From the NCBI RefSeq assembly GCF_009649785.1, contig NZ_WJOK01000022.1:28968-92967 (forward strand): DNA of 64,000 bases, in the 5' to 3' direction. Below, one piece after another: positions 9,847 through 18,540 of this stretch. Under the pieces are notes generated by a model. The model ran no database searches, was not told the DNA's origin, and saw only the letters and a list, made by a program, of their open reading frames with translations. Positions within the stretch are counted from its first letter, which is position 1. Every line of letters starts with the position of its first letter. This DNA comes from Agrobacterium tumefaciens (GTDB lineage Bacteria > Pseudomonadota > Alphaproteobacteria > Rhizobiales > Rhizobiaceae). Position numbers and translations under genes: made by a program.

Positions 9847-9858
9847 CAAAGCGCTTTG
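9847..9858. promoter_or_regulatory. Putative AglR operator 2
   Basis: CAAAGCGCTTTG is a perfect 12-base palindrome, 49 bases before the aglE start codon and just downstream of the TTGACT element. Paired with 9690-9701 (centre-to-centre 157 bases), it would allow repression by blocking the start and possibly by looping between the two sites. Confidence 0.75.
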
Positions 9859-9906
9859 ATTTATGGGAGATGCTTTGAGCCTTTTATGTGATGGGAGGTA
9901 AATCAC

Positions 9907-11268
9907 ATGCAGAAGACCTTTTTGGCGACGGCGGCTTCTATAGTGCTGCTGTCGGGTTCGGCCTTTGCCGCCGATCTGAAATTCGCGCCCGGTCAGGATG
10001 CCAAGTTCAACTGGAAAAGCTACGAAGACTTCAAGGCGGCCCATGCCGATCTGAAAGGTCAGACGCTGACGATTTTCGGGCCCTGGCGCGGTGAGGACGA
10101 GGCGCTGTTCCAGACGGTGCTGGCCTATTTCTCCGACGCGACCGGCGTGAACGTCCGCTATTCCTCCTCGGAAAACTACGAACAGCAGATCGTCATCGAC
10201 ACGCAGGCGGGTTCTCCGCCCAACATCGCCATCCTGCCGCAGCCCGGTCTTCTGGCTGATCTCGCCGCCAAGGGTTTTCTGGTTCCGCTCGGCGATGAGA
10301 CCGCAAACTGGGTCAAGGACAATTACGGCGCTGGCCAGTCCTGGGTTGATCTCGGCAGCTACAAGGGCAAGGACGGCAACAAGGCTTACTTTGCATTTCC
10401 CTTCAAGGCCGACGTGAAGTCGCTCGTCTGGTACGTACCTGAGAACTTCGAGGAAGCGGGCTATAAAGTGCCCGAGAGCATGGAAGACCTGTTCAAGCTG
10501 ACGGACCAGATCGTTGCCGATGGCGGCACACCCTGGTGCATCGGCCTCGGTTCCGGCGGTGCGACCGGCTGGCCGGCAACGGACTGGGTGGAAGACCTGA
10601 TGCTGCGCACGCAGCCGCTCGACGTCTATCAGAAATGGACGACGAACGAGGTGAAGTTCACCGATCCGGCCGTAGTTGCGGCAATCAATGAATTCGGCAA
10701 ATTCGCCAAGAACGAAAAATATGTCAGCGGCGGCGTTGCGGCTGTGGCCTCCACCGACTTCCGCGACAGCCCGAAGGGTCTCTTCGACATTCCGCCGAAG
10801 TGCTACCTCCACCATCAAGCCTCCTTCGTGCCGTCCTTCTTCCCTGATGGTACCAAGGTCGGAACGGATGTGGATTTCTTCTATATGCCGACCTATGCCG
10901 CAAAACCTGAACTCGGCAAGCCGGTTCTGGGCGCCGGCACGCTCGTCACCATCACCAAGGAAGCGCCCGCCGCCAAGGCTTTCGTCGACTTCCTGAAAAC
11001 CCCGATTGCCCACGAAGTCTGGATGGCACAGTCCAGCTTCCTGACGCCGTATAAGGGTGTGAATGTCGATACCTATGCCAATGAGCAGATGAAGCGCCAG
11101 GGTGAAATCCTCACCTCCGCAACCACCTTCGGCTTTGACGGTTCCGACCTGATGCCGGGCAAGATCGGCGCGGGTGCATTCTGGACCGGCATGATCGATT
11201 TCGTCGGCGGCAAGTCGGCCGATCAGGTCGCTGCCGATATCCAGAAGGCCTGGGACGGCCTGAAGTAA
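9907..11268 (+). CDS. aglE: Alpha-glucoside ABC transporter substrate-binding protein
   Basis: 453 residues. The N-terminus (MQKTFLATAASIVLLSGSAFA) is a Sec signal peptide with cleavage after AFA, giving a periplasmic family 1 (MalE-like) binding protein. Family features include 'LTIFGPWRGEDEALF', 'VRYSSSENYEQQI', 'PNIAILPQPGLLADLA' and 'GSGGATGWPATDW'. GGGAGG lies a few bases upstream of the ATG. It begins the operon aglE-F-G-A-K, whose S. meliloti counterpart takes up trehalose, sucrose, maltose and other alpha-glucosides. The hairpin after the gene probably lets it be made in excess over the permeases. Confidence 0.93.
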   Translation: MQKTFLATAASIVLLSGSAFAADLKFAPGQDAKFNWKSYEDFKAAHADLKGQTLTIFGPWRGEDEALFQTVLAYFSDATGVNVRYSSSENYEQQIVIDTQAGSPPNIAILPQPGLLADLAAKGFLVPLGDETANWVKDNYGAGQSWVDLGSYKGKDGNKAYFAFPFKADVKSLVWYVPENFEEAGYKVPESMEDLFKLTDQIVADGGTPWCIGLGSGGATGWPATDWVEDLMLRTQPLDVYQKWTTNEVKFTDPAVVAAINEFGKFAKNEKYVSGGVAAVASTDFRDSPKGLFDIPPKCYLHHQASFVPSFFPDGTKVGTDVDFFYMPTYAAKPELGKPVLGAGTLVTITKEAPAAKAFVDFLKTPIAHEVWMAQSSFLTPYKGVNVDTYANEQMKRQGEILTSATTFGFDGSDLMPGKIGAGAFWTGMIDFVGGKSADQVAADIQKAWDGLK

Positions 11269-11282
11269 CCTCAACAGAGCTT

Positions 11283-11310
11283 GGCCCGGCGGTGATGCCG
11301 CCGGGCCTTT
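11283..11310 (+). terminator. Intra-operon hairpin after aglE
   Basis: A perfect 10-base stem GGCCCGGCGG / CCGCCGGGCC with a 5-base loop, followed by only TTT. The short T-tract suggests partial termination or protection of the aglE message from 3' decay, a common arrangement that raises binding-protein levels over permease levels. Confidence 0.7.
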
Positions 11311-11373
11311 GCCAACGAACGGCCGTCGATCGCATAAAATCAGCGCGGCGCGGAGAGGATCAAGGGAGGGAAC

Positions 11374-12387
11374 ATGGCTCAACAACTCGTTTCTGCCATC
11401 GGCGTCATGGTGGCCGGCGTTTTTGCCTGCGCTGCCTATTATTGGCTATCCGACAAACTGTTGCAGGTAATCTTTCCCGTCCGCTCGGGAGACGTGTTGC
11501 AGGCATCCCGCAACCTCAACCGCCGCGCGTCGGTCAGGCCCTGGCTGTTCATCGGCCCCGCTCTTCTCCTTCTTCTCGTCTATCTGGTCTATCCCGTCAT
11601 CGCGACGCTCATCCTCTCGTTCTATGACCGGACCGGCGCCGAATTCGTAGGTCTTGCCAATTATCGCTGGGCATTTTTCGATGCCGGCTTCAGGCAATCG
11701 ATCTTCAACAACATCCTCTGGCTGGCCGTGGTGCCGGCCGCCTGCACCTTCTTCGGCCTCGTTATTGCCGTCATGACCGACCGCATCTGGTGGGGCAACA
11801 TCGCCAAATCCATCGTCTTCATGCCGATGGCTATCTCCTTCGTCGGTGCCTCCGTCATCTGGAAATTCATTTACGAGTATCGCGCCGAAGGTCAGGTGCA
11901 GATCGGTCTCCTCAACGCCGTCGTCGAGTTTTTCGGCGGCAGCCCGGAGGTGTGGATTTCCATGCCCTTCTGGAACAACTTTTTCCTGATGGTCATCCTC
12001 ATCTGGATTCAGACCGGCTTTGCCATGGTCATCCTGTCGGCAGCGCTGCGCGGCATTCCGGAAGAGACAATCGAAGCGGCCGTCATTGATGGCGCCAATG
12101 GCTGGCAGATCTTCTGGAAGATCATGGTCCCGCAAATCTGGGGCACCATCGCCGTCGTCTGGACGACGATCACCATTCTCGTTCTCAAGGTTTTCGACAT
12201 CGTGCTGACCATGACCAACGGTCAGTGGAACACCATGGTTCTCGCCAACCTCATGTTCGACTGGATGTTCCGCGGCGGTGGTGACAGTGGCCGAAGTGCG
12301 GTCATAGCGCTCGTCATCATGGCGGCCGTCACCCCGATCATGGTCTGGAACATCCGCCAGGCGAACCGTGAGATGGAGGGCCGCTGA
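11374..12387 (+). CDS. aglF: Alpha-glucoside ABC transporter permease AglF
   Basis: 337 residues with about eight hydrophobic segments, two of them N-terminal to the core permease fold. The EAA loop reads 'EAAVIDGANGWQIFWKIMVP' (about residues 230-249), which contacts the ATPase. MalF/UgpA-type inner-membrane permease. GGGAGGG sits just upstream of the ATG at 11374. Only one base separates its stop from aglG, so the two permeases are coupled and form the heterodimeric channel. Confidence 0.93.
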   Translation: MAQQLVSAIGVMVAGVFACAAYYWLSDKLLQVIFPVRSGDVLQASRNLNRRASVRPWLFIGPALLLLLVYLVYPVIATLILSFYDRTGAEFVGLANYRWAFFDAGFRQSIFNNILWLAVVPAACTFFGLVIAVMTDRIWWGNIAKSIVFMPMAISFVGASVIWKFIYEYRAEGQVQIGLLNAVVEFFGGSPEVWISMPFWNNFFLMVILIWIQTGFAMVILSAALRGIPEETIEAAVIDGANGWQIFWKIMVPQIWGTIAVVWTTITILVLKVFDIVLTMTNGQWNTMVLANLMFDWMFRGGGDSGRSAVIALVIMAAVTPIMVWNIRQANREMEGR

Positions 12388-12388
12388 G

Positions 12389-13549
12389 ATGGATATCGTA
12401 AAACGTCTGCGCCGCGTCGGCCTGCCGCGCCTCATCGTCCATGCCAGCGTGCTGGTCGTCGTGCTTCTCTGGCTTCTGCCCACACTCGGTATTCTCGTAA
12501 GTTCCCTGCGCGACAAGGACCAGATCACCGTGTCGGGCTGGTGGACGGCCTTTTCCAGTTCCGAGCAGACCGCGGCGGTTCGCCTTGCCGACGCTGCCGT
12601 GCAGAAGCAGGACGGGAACCGCTACGTCATATCAGGTAATGTTTTTGAAACCGGACAGGGGGGCAAGGTTGCAGCCTTCGGCGTTCGCGTGCAGGAGCCG
12701 ACGGCCTTCAAAGCCGGTGAAGCGGCAGATATCGGCGACGGGGAAACGCTGCTCGTCAACACCGATGGCACCTACGAATACAGCAAGGCCTCAAGCTTCG
12801 AGGGCTCTCGCGGCAAGCGCGTCTATATTTCCGTCGCGACACCGCCGGTCTTCACACTCGACAATTATCGAACCGTCCTGACCTCGGAAGGCATCGGCCA
12901 GTCCTTCGTCAACTCGCTGACAGTCGCCGTGCCGGCAACCGTCATTCCGATCCTCATCGCCGCCTTTGCCGCCTATGCGCTGTCATGGATGAGCTTTTCC
13001 GGCCGCAATTTTCTGATTGCGATGGTGGTGGGCCTGATCGTCGTACCGTTGCAGATGTCGCTGATACCGCTCCTGAAACTCTACAACGAAATCGGCAATA
13101 TCTTCGGCGTTCCGTCCAAGACCTATGCCGGCATCTGGCTGGCGCACACCGCCTTCGGTCTGCCGCTCGCCATCTACCTGTTGCGCAACTACATTTCCGG
13201 CCTGCCGAAAGAGATCATCGAAAGTGCGCGTGTCGACGGCGCGAGCGATTTCGAAATCTTCGTCAAGATCATCCTGCCGCTGTCCTTCCCGGCGCTCGCC
13301 TCCTTCGCCATCTTCCAGTTCCTGTGGACCTGGAACGACCTGCTCGTCGCCATGGTCTTCCTCGGCACGCAGAAGGATGAGCTGGTGCTGACCGGAGCGC
13401 TAAACGCGCTGCTCGGTTCGCGCGGCGGCAACTGGGAAATCCTCACCGCCTCGGCCTTCGTTACCATTGTCGTGCCGCTTGGCGTCTTCTTTGCCCTTCA
13501 ACGTTATCTCGTGCGTGGCCTGCTCTCAGGCTCCGTCAAGGGAGGCTGA
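12389..13549 (+). CDS. aglG: Alpha-glucoside ABC transporter permease AglG
   Basis: 386 residues from ATG 12389, one base after aglF; GGAGGG upstream supports this start. First membrane segment about residues 15-38, then a soluble insert of roughly 110 residues ('SSEQTAAVRLADAAVQ' onward), then the five-segment MalG core with EAA loop 'ESARVDGASDFEIFVKIILP' (about 275-294). The insert makes it about 100 residues longer than typical MalG-type permeases and would lie in the periplasm. Inner-membrane partner of AglF. Confidence 0.93.
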   Translation: MDIVKRLRRVGLPRLIVHASVLVVVLLWLLPTLGILVSSLRDKDQITVSGWWTAFSSSEQTAAVRLADAAVQKQDGNRYVISGNVFETGQGGKVAAFGVRVQEPTAFKAGEAADIGDGETLLVNTDGTYEYSKASSFEGSRGKRVYISVATPPVFTLDNYRTVLTSEGIGQSFVNSLTVAVPATVIPILIAAFAAYALSWMSFSGRNFLIAMVVGLIVVPLQMSLIPLLKLYNEIGNIFGVPSKTYAGIWLAHTAFGLPLAIYLLRNYISGLPKEIIESARVDGASDFEIFVKIILPLSFPALASFAIFQFLWTWNDLLVAMVFLGTQKDELVLTGALNALLGSRGGNWEILTASAFVTIVVPLGVFFALQRYLVRGLLSGSVKGG

Positions 13550-13555
13550 TTATCC

Positions 13556-15241
13556 ATGAACGCCCATACCAGACAGGATGAGACTATGACCGCTCCGGTG
13601 ACTTCCGCTTTGACGCCCAACAAGGATTGGTGGCGCGGCGCCGTGATCTATCAGATCTACCCGCGCTCCTATCAGGACTCCAATGGCGACGGCATCGGCG
13701 ATCTCAAGGGCATCACCGACCGGTTGGCGCATATTGCCGGTCTCGGTGCCGACGCAATCTGGATTTCGCCCTTCTTCACCTCGCCAATGAAGGATTTCGG
13801 TTACGACGTCTCGAATTATGTCGATGTTGATCCGATGTTCGGCACGCTTGCCGATTTCGACGGGTTGATTGCAGAAGCGCATCGTCTGGGCATCCGCGTC
13901 ATGATCGACCTCGTCATGTCGCACACGTCTGACCAGCATCCGTGGTTCGTGGAAAGCCGCGCCAGCCGCAACAATCCGAAATCGGACTGGTATGTCTGGT
14001 CGGACAGCAAGCCGGATGGCACGCCGCCCAACAACTGGCTGTCGATCTTCGGCGGCTCCGGCTGGCAGTGGGACCCCACCCGCATGCAATATTATATGCA
14101 CAACTTCCTGACCTCGCAGCCGGATCTCAACCTGCATAATCCGGAAGTGCAGGAAGAACTGCTCAATATCACCCGCTTCTGGCTGAAGCGCGGCGTCGAT
14201 GGTTTCCGCCTCGATACCATCAACTTCTATTTCCATGATCTGGAATTGCGCGACAACCCGGCGCTGGCGCCGGAGCGCCGCAACGCCTCTACGGCACCTG
14301 CGGTCAATCCCTACAATTTCCAGGAACATCTCTACGACAAGAACCGCCCCGAAAACATCGCCTTCCTGAAACGCTTCCGCGCCGTGCTGGACGAGTTTCC
14401 GGATATCGCCGCCGTTGGTGAAGTGGGCGACAGCCAGCGCGGACTCGAAATCGTCGGTGAATACACCTCCGGCGACGACAAGATGCAGATGTGTTACGCC
14501 TTCGAATTCCTGGCGCCGGATGCGCTCACGCCGCAGCGTGTTGCCGATGTGCAGGCGGATTTTGCCAGGGCGGCGCCGGAAGGCTGGGCCTGCTGGGCTT
14601 TCTCCAACCACGATGTCGTTCGCCATGTCAGCCGCTGGGGCGAGCATGTCGAGGATAAGGATGCTTTCGCCAAGGTGCTCTCGGCGTTGTTGATGACGCA
14701 GCGCGGCTCCGTCTGCATCTATGAGGGTGAAGAGCTGGGCCTTACGGAAGCCGATATTGCTTTTGAGGATTTGCAGGACCCCTACGGCATTCAGTTCTGG
14801 CCGGAATTCAAGGGCCGCGACGGTTGCCGCACACCGATGGTGTGGGATGCGGGCCATGCGCAGGCCGGCTTCTCGACCTCGGACAAAACCTGGCTGCCCA
14901 TTCCGGCCGAACACAAGCAGCGCGCCGTCAGCGCCCAGCAGGGCAATGAGGCATCCGTGCTGGAGCATTACCGCCGCTTCCTTTCCTTCCGCAAAAAGCA
15001 TCCCGCTTTTGCCAAGGGCGGCATCGAATTCCAGCCAGTGGAGGGCGATGTGCTGAGCTACACCCGCACGCTCGGCAACGAAACCGTTCTGTGCCTCTTC
15101 AATCTGTCCGCGACGTCAGCAAAGGCGACGCTGCCGGAAGGGAACTGGGAGGTTCTCGAAGGCCACGGCTTTGCAAGCGGTGTGGACGGCAGAAGCGTAG
15201 AACTTCCGGCATGGGGCGCTTTCTTCGCCCGTTACGCCTGA
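13556..15241 (+). CDS. aglA: Alpha-glucosidase, GH13 family
   Basis: 561 residues, cytosolic (no signal peptide). GH13 oligo-1,6-glucosidase/alpha-glucosidase type: 'AVIYQIYPRSYQDSNGDG' at the N-terminus, region I 'DLVMSHTS' , region II 'GFRLDTIN' with the nucleophile Asp near residue 218, region III 'AVGEVGD' with the acid Glu near 289, and region IV 'FSNHDV' near 351. It hydrolyses imported maltose/sucrose-type sugars. GGGAGG precedes ATG 13556 by about 10 bases; an alternative ATG at 13586 with AGGATGAG would give 551 residues. It lies 6 bases after aglG. Confidence 0.94.
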   Translation: MNAHTRQDETMTAPVTSALTPNKDWWRGAVIYQIYPRSYQDSNGDGIGDLKGITDRLAHIAGLGADAIWISPFFTSPMKDFGYDVSNYVDVDPMFGTLADFDGLIAEAHRLGIRVMIDLVMSHTSDQHPWFVESRASRNNPKSDWYVWSDSKPDGTPPNNWLSIFGGSGWQWDPTRMQYYMHNFLTSQPDLNLHNPEVQEELLNITRFWLKRGVDGFRLDTINFYFHDLELRDNPALAPERRNASTAPAVNPYNFQEHLYDKNRPENIAFLKRFRAVLDEFPDIAAVGEVGDSQRGLEIVGEYTSGDDKMQMCYAFEFLAPDALTPQRVADVQADFARAAPEGWACWAFSNHDVVRHVSRWGEHVEDKDAFAKVLSALLMTQRGSVCIYEGEELGLTEADIAFEDLQDPYGIQFWPEFKGRDGCRTPMVWDAGHAQAGFSTSDKTWLPIPAEHKQRAVSAQQGNEASVLEHYRRFLSFRKKHPAFAKGGIEFQPVEGDVLSYTRTLGNETVLCLFNLSATSAKATLPEGNWEVLEGHGFASGVDGRSVELPAWGAFFARYA

Positions 15242-15262
15242 TAGAGCAGGGAGGAACAACCC

Positions 15263-16351
15263 ATGACAAGTCTCGTTCTCAAGGATATCCGCAAATCATA
15301 CGGGCAGGTAAAAGTCCTGCACGGCATCGATCTGGAGATCGAACAGGGCGAATTCATCGTTTTCGTCGGGCCGTCCGGCTGCGGGAAATCGACGTTGCTG
15401 CGCATGATTGCGGGTCTGGAGGAAATCACCGGCGGCGAAATGTTCATCGACGGCCAGCTGGTCAATGAAATCCCGCCCTCGCGTCGCGGCATTGCCATGG
15501 TGTTCCAGTCCTATGCGCTTTATCCGCATATGACTGTTTACGACAACATGGCCTTCGGCATGAAGATCGCCAAGGAAAACAAGCAGGAGATCGACCGCCG
15601 CGTCCGCGCCGCTGCCGAAATCCTGCAGCTGACGCAATATCTGGAGCGTTTGCCCAAGGCTCTTTCTGGTGGCCAGCGCCAGCGCGTCGCCATCGGCCGT
15701 GCCATTTGCCGCAATCCCAAGGTGTTCCTGTTCGACGAACCCCTGTCGAACCTCGATGCCGCGCTGCGCGTCGCAACCCGCATCGAGATCGCCAAGCTCA
15801 ATGAGCAGATGGCAGACACGACGATGATCTACGTCACCCACGATCAGGTGGAGGCGATGACGTTGGCCGACCGTATCGTCGTTTTGAATGCGGGTCGTGT
15901 GGAACAGGTCGGCCCGCCGCTGGAACTTTACGAAAACCCCGCCAACCTCTTCGTGGCGCGGTTCATCGGCTCGCCCGCCATGAACATCATTGCGGCAAAA
16001 ATTGCCGTAACCGGAGAGCAGACTTCGATCGAACTTGCCGGAGGCAAGACGCTGAACATCGTCGTTCCCACGCCTGCAACCGAGCAGGGCAAGGCCGCGA
16101 GCTTCGGTGTCCGGCCGGAGGATTTGAGCATCGTCACCGGCGACGATTATCTTTTCGAGGGAAAAGTCGCGATCGTCGAGGCTCTCGGTGAAGTGACCCT
16201 GCTTTATCTCGAAGCGCCCAAGGGGCAGGAGCCGATCATCGTCAAGGTGCCGGGCATCGTATCCGTCGCCAAGGGTCAGACCCTGCGTTTTGCGGCACCG
16301 CAGGCAAAGCTCCATCTCTTTGATGCCGAGGGCAAGAACTACCGCAGATAG
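15263..16351 (+). CDS. aglK: Alpha-glucoside ABC transporter ATPase
   Basis: 362 residues, MalK/UgpC type. Walker A 'GPSGCGKST' (about residues 37-45), Q-loop 'MVFQSYALYPHMTV', signature 'LSGGQRQRV' (about 134-142), Walker B 'VFLFDEPLSNLD', H-loop 'YVTHDQVEAMT'. The C-terminal 120 residues form the TOBE/OB regulatory fold ('FGVRPEDLSIV'). GGGAGGA precedes the ATG. Last gene of the agl operon, ended by the strong terminator at 16388-16416. Confidence 0.95.
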   Translation: MTSLVLKDIRKSYGQVKVLHGIDLEIEQGEFIVFVGPSGCGKSTLLRMIAGLEEITGGEMFIDGQLVNEIPPSRRGIAMVFQSYALYPHMTVYDNMAFGMKIAKENKQEIDRRVRAAAEILQLTQYLERLPKALSGGQRQRVAIGRAICRNPKVFLFDEPLSNLDAALRVATRIEIAKLNEQMADTTMIYVTHDQVEAMTLADRIVVLNAGRVEQVGPPLELYENPANLFVARFIGSPAMNIIAAKIAVTGEQTSIELAGGKTLNIVVPTPATEQGKAASFGVRPEDLSIVTGDDYLFEGKVAIVEALGEVTLLYLEAPKGQEPIIVKVPGIVSVAKGQTLRFAAPQAKLHLFDAEGKNYRR

Positions 16352-16387
16352 TTGCGGAAACAATGGCCGTGAGCTTCAGGAAACATG

Positions 16388-16416
16388 CCCCGGAACGTCC
16401 CGTTCCGGGGTTTTTT
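16388..16416 (+). terminator. Rho-independent terminator of the agl operon
   Basis: Perfect 10-base stem CCCCGGAACG / CGTTCCGGGG with a TCC loop followed by six T (16411-16416), 36 bases after the aglK stop. Confidence 0.93.
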
Positions 16417-16547
16417 CATGATATTTTGCCGCTGTGGAAAAATGCCAAAAATGTTCCGTCTTCGGTCTGTTTAAGGTGACGCTGATATGAATTGTTAAAG
16501 ACTACGTTTTAATCTTGGAGACGTTGAAAGAGCATGGAGGTCAGGGC

Positions 16548-16961
16548 GTGCAGAGCAGTGCGGGTGTTATCAAGAACAGTTACCTGACCAAGGAAGAATC
16601 CTTCATGTACGACCGCGAAGGCCGGTTTCGCATGGAAGACACCATGAATGCGGCGCGCATCGAATATACCGAGAAGGCCGTCATGCATATGGCCGCTCGC
16701 CGTTGCGACGTCATTCGCATTTCCCAGACCGAGGCCGTGCTGGCGCTGCTGACGAAATACAATCTTCCGAACCAGTTCTATCTGGATATTCCCGACGCCC
16801 GCATCACCAAGATCGGTTGCGTTATGTTGCGCGTCAACGCCAACAACACCATCCACGTCCGTTTTCTGCGCATGTTGACGCAAAAGGAACTCGACCGCAT
16901 TTTCGTGTTCAGCACGCATCCGGCGCACAAGGACCGGAAGCTCGATATCCGGTCTTTCTAA
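16548..16961 (+). CDS. Small PilZ-like conserved protein
   Basis: 137 residues from GTG 16548, supported by GGAGG at 16536-16540; the frame opens further upstream at TTG 16515 without such a site. The middle and end ('CDVIRISQTEAVLAL', 'LPNQFYLDIPDARITKIGCVMLRV', 'IHVRFLRM') follow the strand pattern of the second half of PilZ domains, which bind cyclic di-GMP, but the RxxxR and D/NxSxxG ligand motifs are not intact, so ligand binding is doubtful. No membrane segment. It lies alone between the agl terminator and a convergent phosphatase gene. Function unknown. Confidence 0.7.
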   Translation: MQSSAGVIKNSYLTKEESFMYDREGRFRMEDTMNAARIEYTEKAVMHMAARRCDVIRISQTEAVLALLTKYNLPNQFYLDIPDARITKIGCVMLRVNANNTIHVRFLRMLTQKELDRIFVFSTHPAHKDRKLDIRSF

Positions 16962-16982
16962 GGGGCTGGAGAATCTCCGGCT

Positions 16983-18347
16983 TCAGGAAAGCCCACCCAG
17001 AACCGTCTGCTTCAGCTTCACATCCGGCACTTCCGCAAAGGCAAGATCGCTGCGGCCGAAATAGGATTTCTGGTTGGTGGCGGACCAGTCGTTGCAGACC
17101 AGTTTGTATCGCTCTCTCGCGACCGGTTTTTCCGGCATGGCGTAGAGATAATCGCCGGTGCGGTCAGCAAGCGGAATGTCGCCGTCCTGGTTGCAGCGCT
17201 TGAGGATTTGCGCAAGCGCTTCGCCATCCACTTCCGTTACCATCAGCTTGCCGTCGAAACGCAGAGAGGCGTTGAAATCGTAGCGGCGGATATCACCCTT
17301 TGGCAAACCAGCGCCGAAGGAGGTGTGGCCGATGAAGCCGACATCCGCGCCGGTTTTTGCGGCGATCAGTTGCGCCACACGGCGTCCTGCCTCGTCAACT
17401 GTCATCGCCTTTTCCGTTTTGCCAACAACCGCCTTTTCGTCTGCCGTCAGATGTTTGTCGAGCGTCTGTTCGATCAGGCCTTTGAGCGCCGGGGAGGAGG
17501 GGGCGTCGCTGTCGATGGCGACGGTCTCGATCGTCGGCGCCTTGCCAGCAGCTTCGATCGTCGCAATGGCCATGGAGGTGCACCATGAACCCGTGTGTAC
17601 ATAGCGCGTCGCACCCTGTTCATGCACGAAGTTCAGGTGATCGTGGCCGCCGACCAGCAGGGTGCCATCGGGCAGCAATGGCAGGATATCGCGGTCGGCA
17701 ACAACACCGGCGTGGCTGAGAACGATGTTGATCGCCTCCGGCTTGACGATTGCCGGCAGATTCGCCTTGGCCCATTCCACAGGCTGCGGAATATCCAGCA
17801 TCTCACGCGTCGCCTTCGGATAGGTATTGATCGCGTTGGTGGCAAGGCCCGCAACGACGACCGGCCGTCCGCCCACACTCACCTCCGCACTGGCCGGTGC
17901 ATAGGGTGCGCCGCTGCGCTTGTCGATGATGTTGGACAGCACGTTGATGCCGAGCGCGCGGGCACGATTGACGAAATTGGCGAGGTCGTTATCGATATCC
18001 GGTTCATGGTTGCCGATATTGATGACGGTGGGCGCGAGCCTGGCGAGCGCCGAGAGGAACGTCCACTCGATTTCGCCGGACGACCGTGTCGCCACCGCAT
18101 TGCCGGTTTCGAACATGTCGCCGTTCAGAAGAATAATGTGGGGTGCCTTGTCAGCCGCGATGCGCATTTCTATGGCTGCTAGGAGCTGCCCGATGCGCTC
18201 ATAGGCCGAATGCAGGTCGGAAATCACGATTGCACGCAGGGCCACATCCTGCGCCTCCGCCGGCGTTGCCACCACCATCAGCGGCAGTATGGCGGTGCCA
18301 GCCATAAGCTTCAGCACGTCACGGCGTTTGCTTGAGAAAATCGTCAT
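16983..18347 (-). CDS. Tat-exported metallophosphatase (5'-nucleotidase family)
   Basis: About 454 residues. The N-terminus has a twin-arginine signal (SSKRRDVLKLM followed by a hydrophobic stretch and TPAEAQ), so the protein folds with metal before export to the periplasm. Calcineurin-type metal motifs follow in order: 'ISDLHSA', 'LLNGDMFE', 'GNHEPD', 'SHAG' and 'GGHDH'; a C-terminal 5'-nucleotidase domain includes 'GFIGHTSFGAG' and 'YDFNASLRF'. The family hydrolyses nucleotides or cyclic phosphodiesters. The start is uncertain among ATGs at 18347, 18362 and 18377; 18347 best fits the Tat n-region. Confidence 0.85.
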   Translation of the reverse strand: MTIFSSKRRDVLKLMAGTAILPLMVVATPAEAQDVALRAIVISDLHSAYERIGQLLAAIEMRIAADKAPHIILLNGDMFETGNAVATRSSGEIEWTFLSALARLAPTVINIGNHEPDIDNDLANFVNRARALGINVLSNIIDKRSGAPYAPASAEVSVGGRPVVVAGLATNAINTYPKATREMLDIPQPVEWAKANLPAIVKPEAINIVLSHAGVVADRDILPLLPDGTLLVGGHDHLNFVHEQGATRYVHTGSWCTSMAIATIEAAGKAPTIETVAIDSDAPSSPALKGLIEQTLDKHLTADEKAVVGKTEKAMTVDEAGRRVAQLIAAKTGADVGFIGHTSFGAGLPKGDIRRYDFNASLRFDGKLMVTEVDGEALAQILKRCNQDGDIPLADRTGDYLYAMPEKPVARERYKLVCNDWSATNQKSYFGRSDLAFAEVPDVKLKQTVLGGLS

Positions 18348-18540
18348 GTCTGGCCCCATCATCTTGAAATGCGTCATCGTCCCGCGGCTGGCTGAGAAGC
18401 CCCTATAGGGCGATCATCACAGCCGCATGACAAGTTTGGCGTTTAAGAGACGGGAAATAAAGCGGTTTCAGCGCGGGTTGTGCAGGTCATGCCAAGAGGG
18501 TGCGGAGGCGAGGCCGAATCCGGCCTTCGCCTCCGGACGA

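Noticed and set aside
9820..11385. 521-codon minus-strand frame over aglE
   Set aside because: Lies wholly opposite a clear binding-protein gene; no recognisable domain.
13550..15001. 483-codon minus-strand frame over aglA
   Set aside because: Shadow of the GH13 gene; no motif.
18503..18533. GC-rich hairpin after edd considered as terminator
   Set aside because: Stem is imperfect and no T-run follows on the minus strand.
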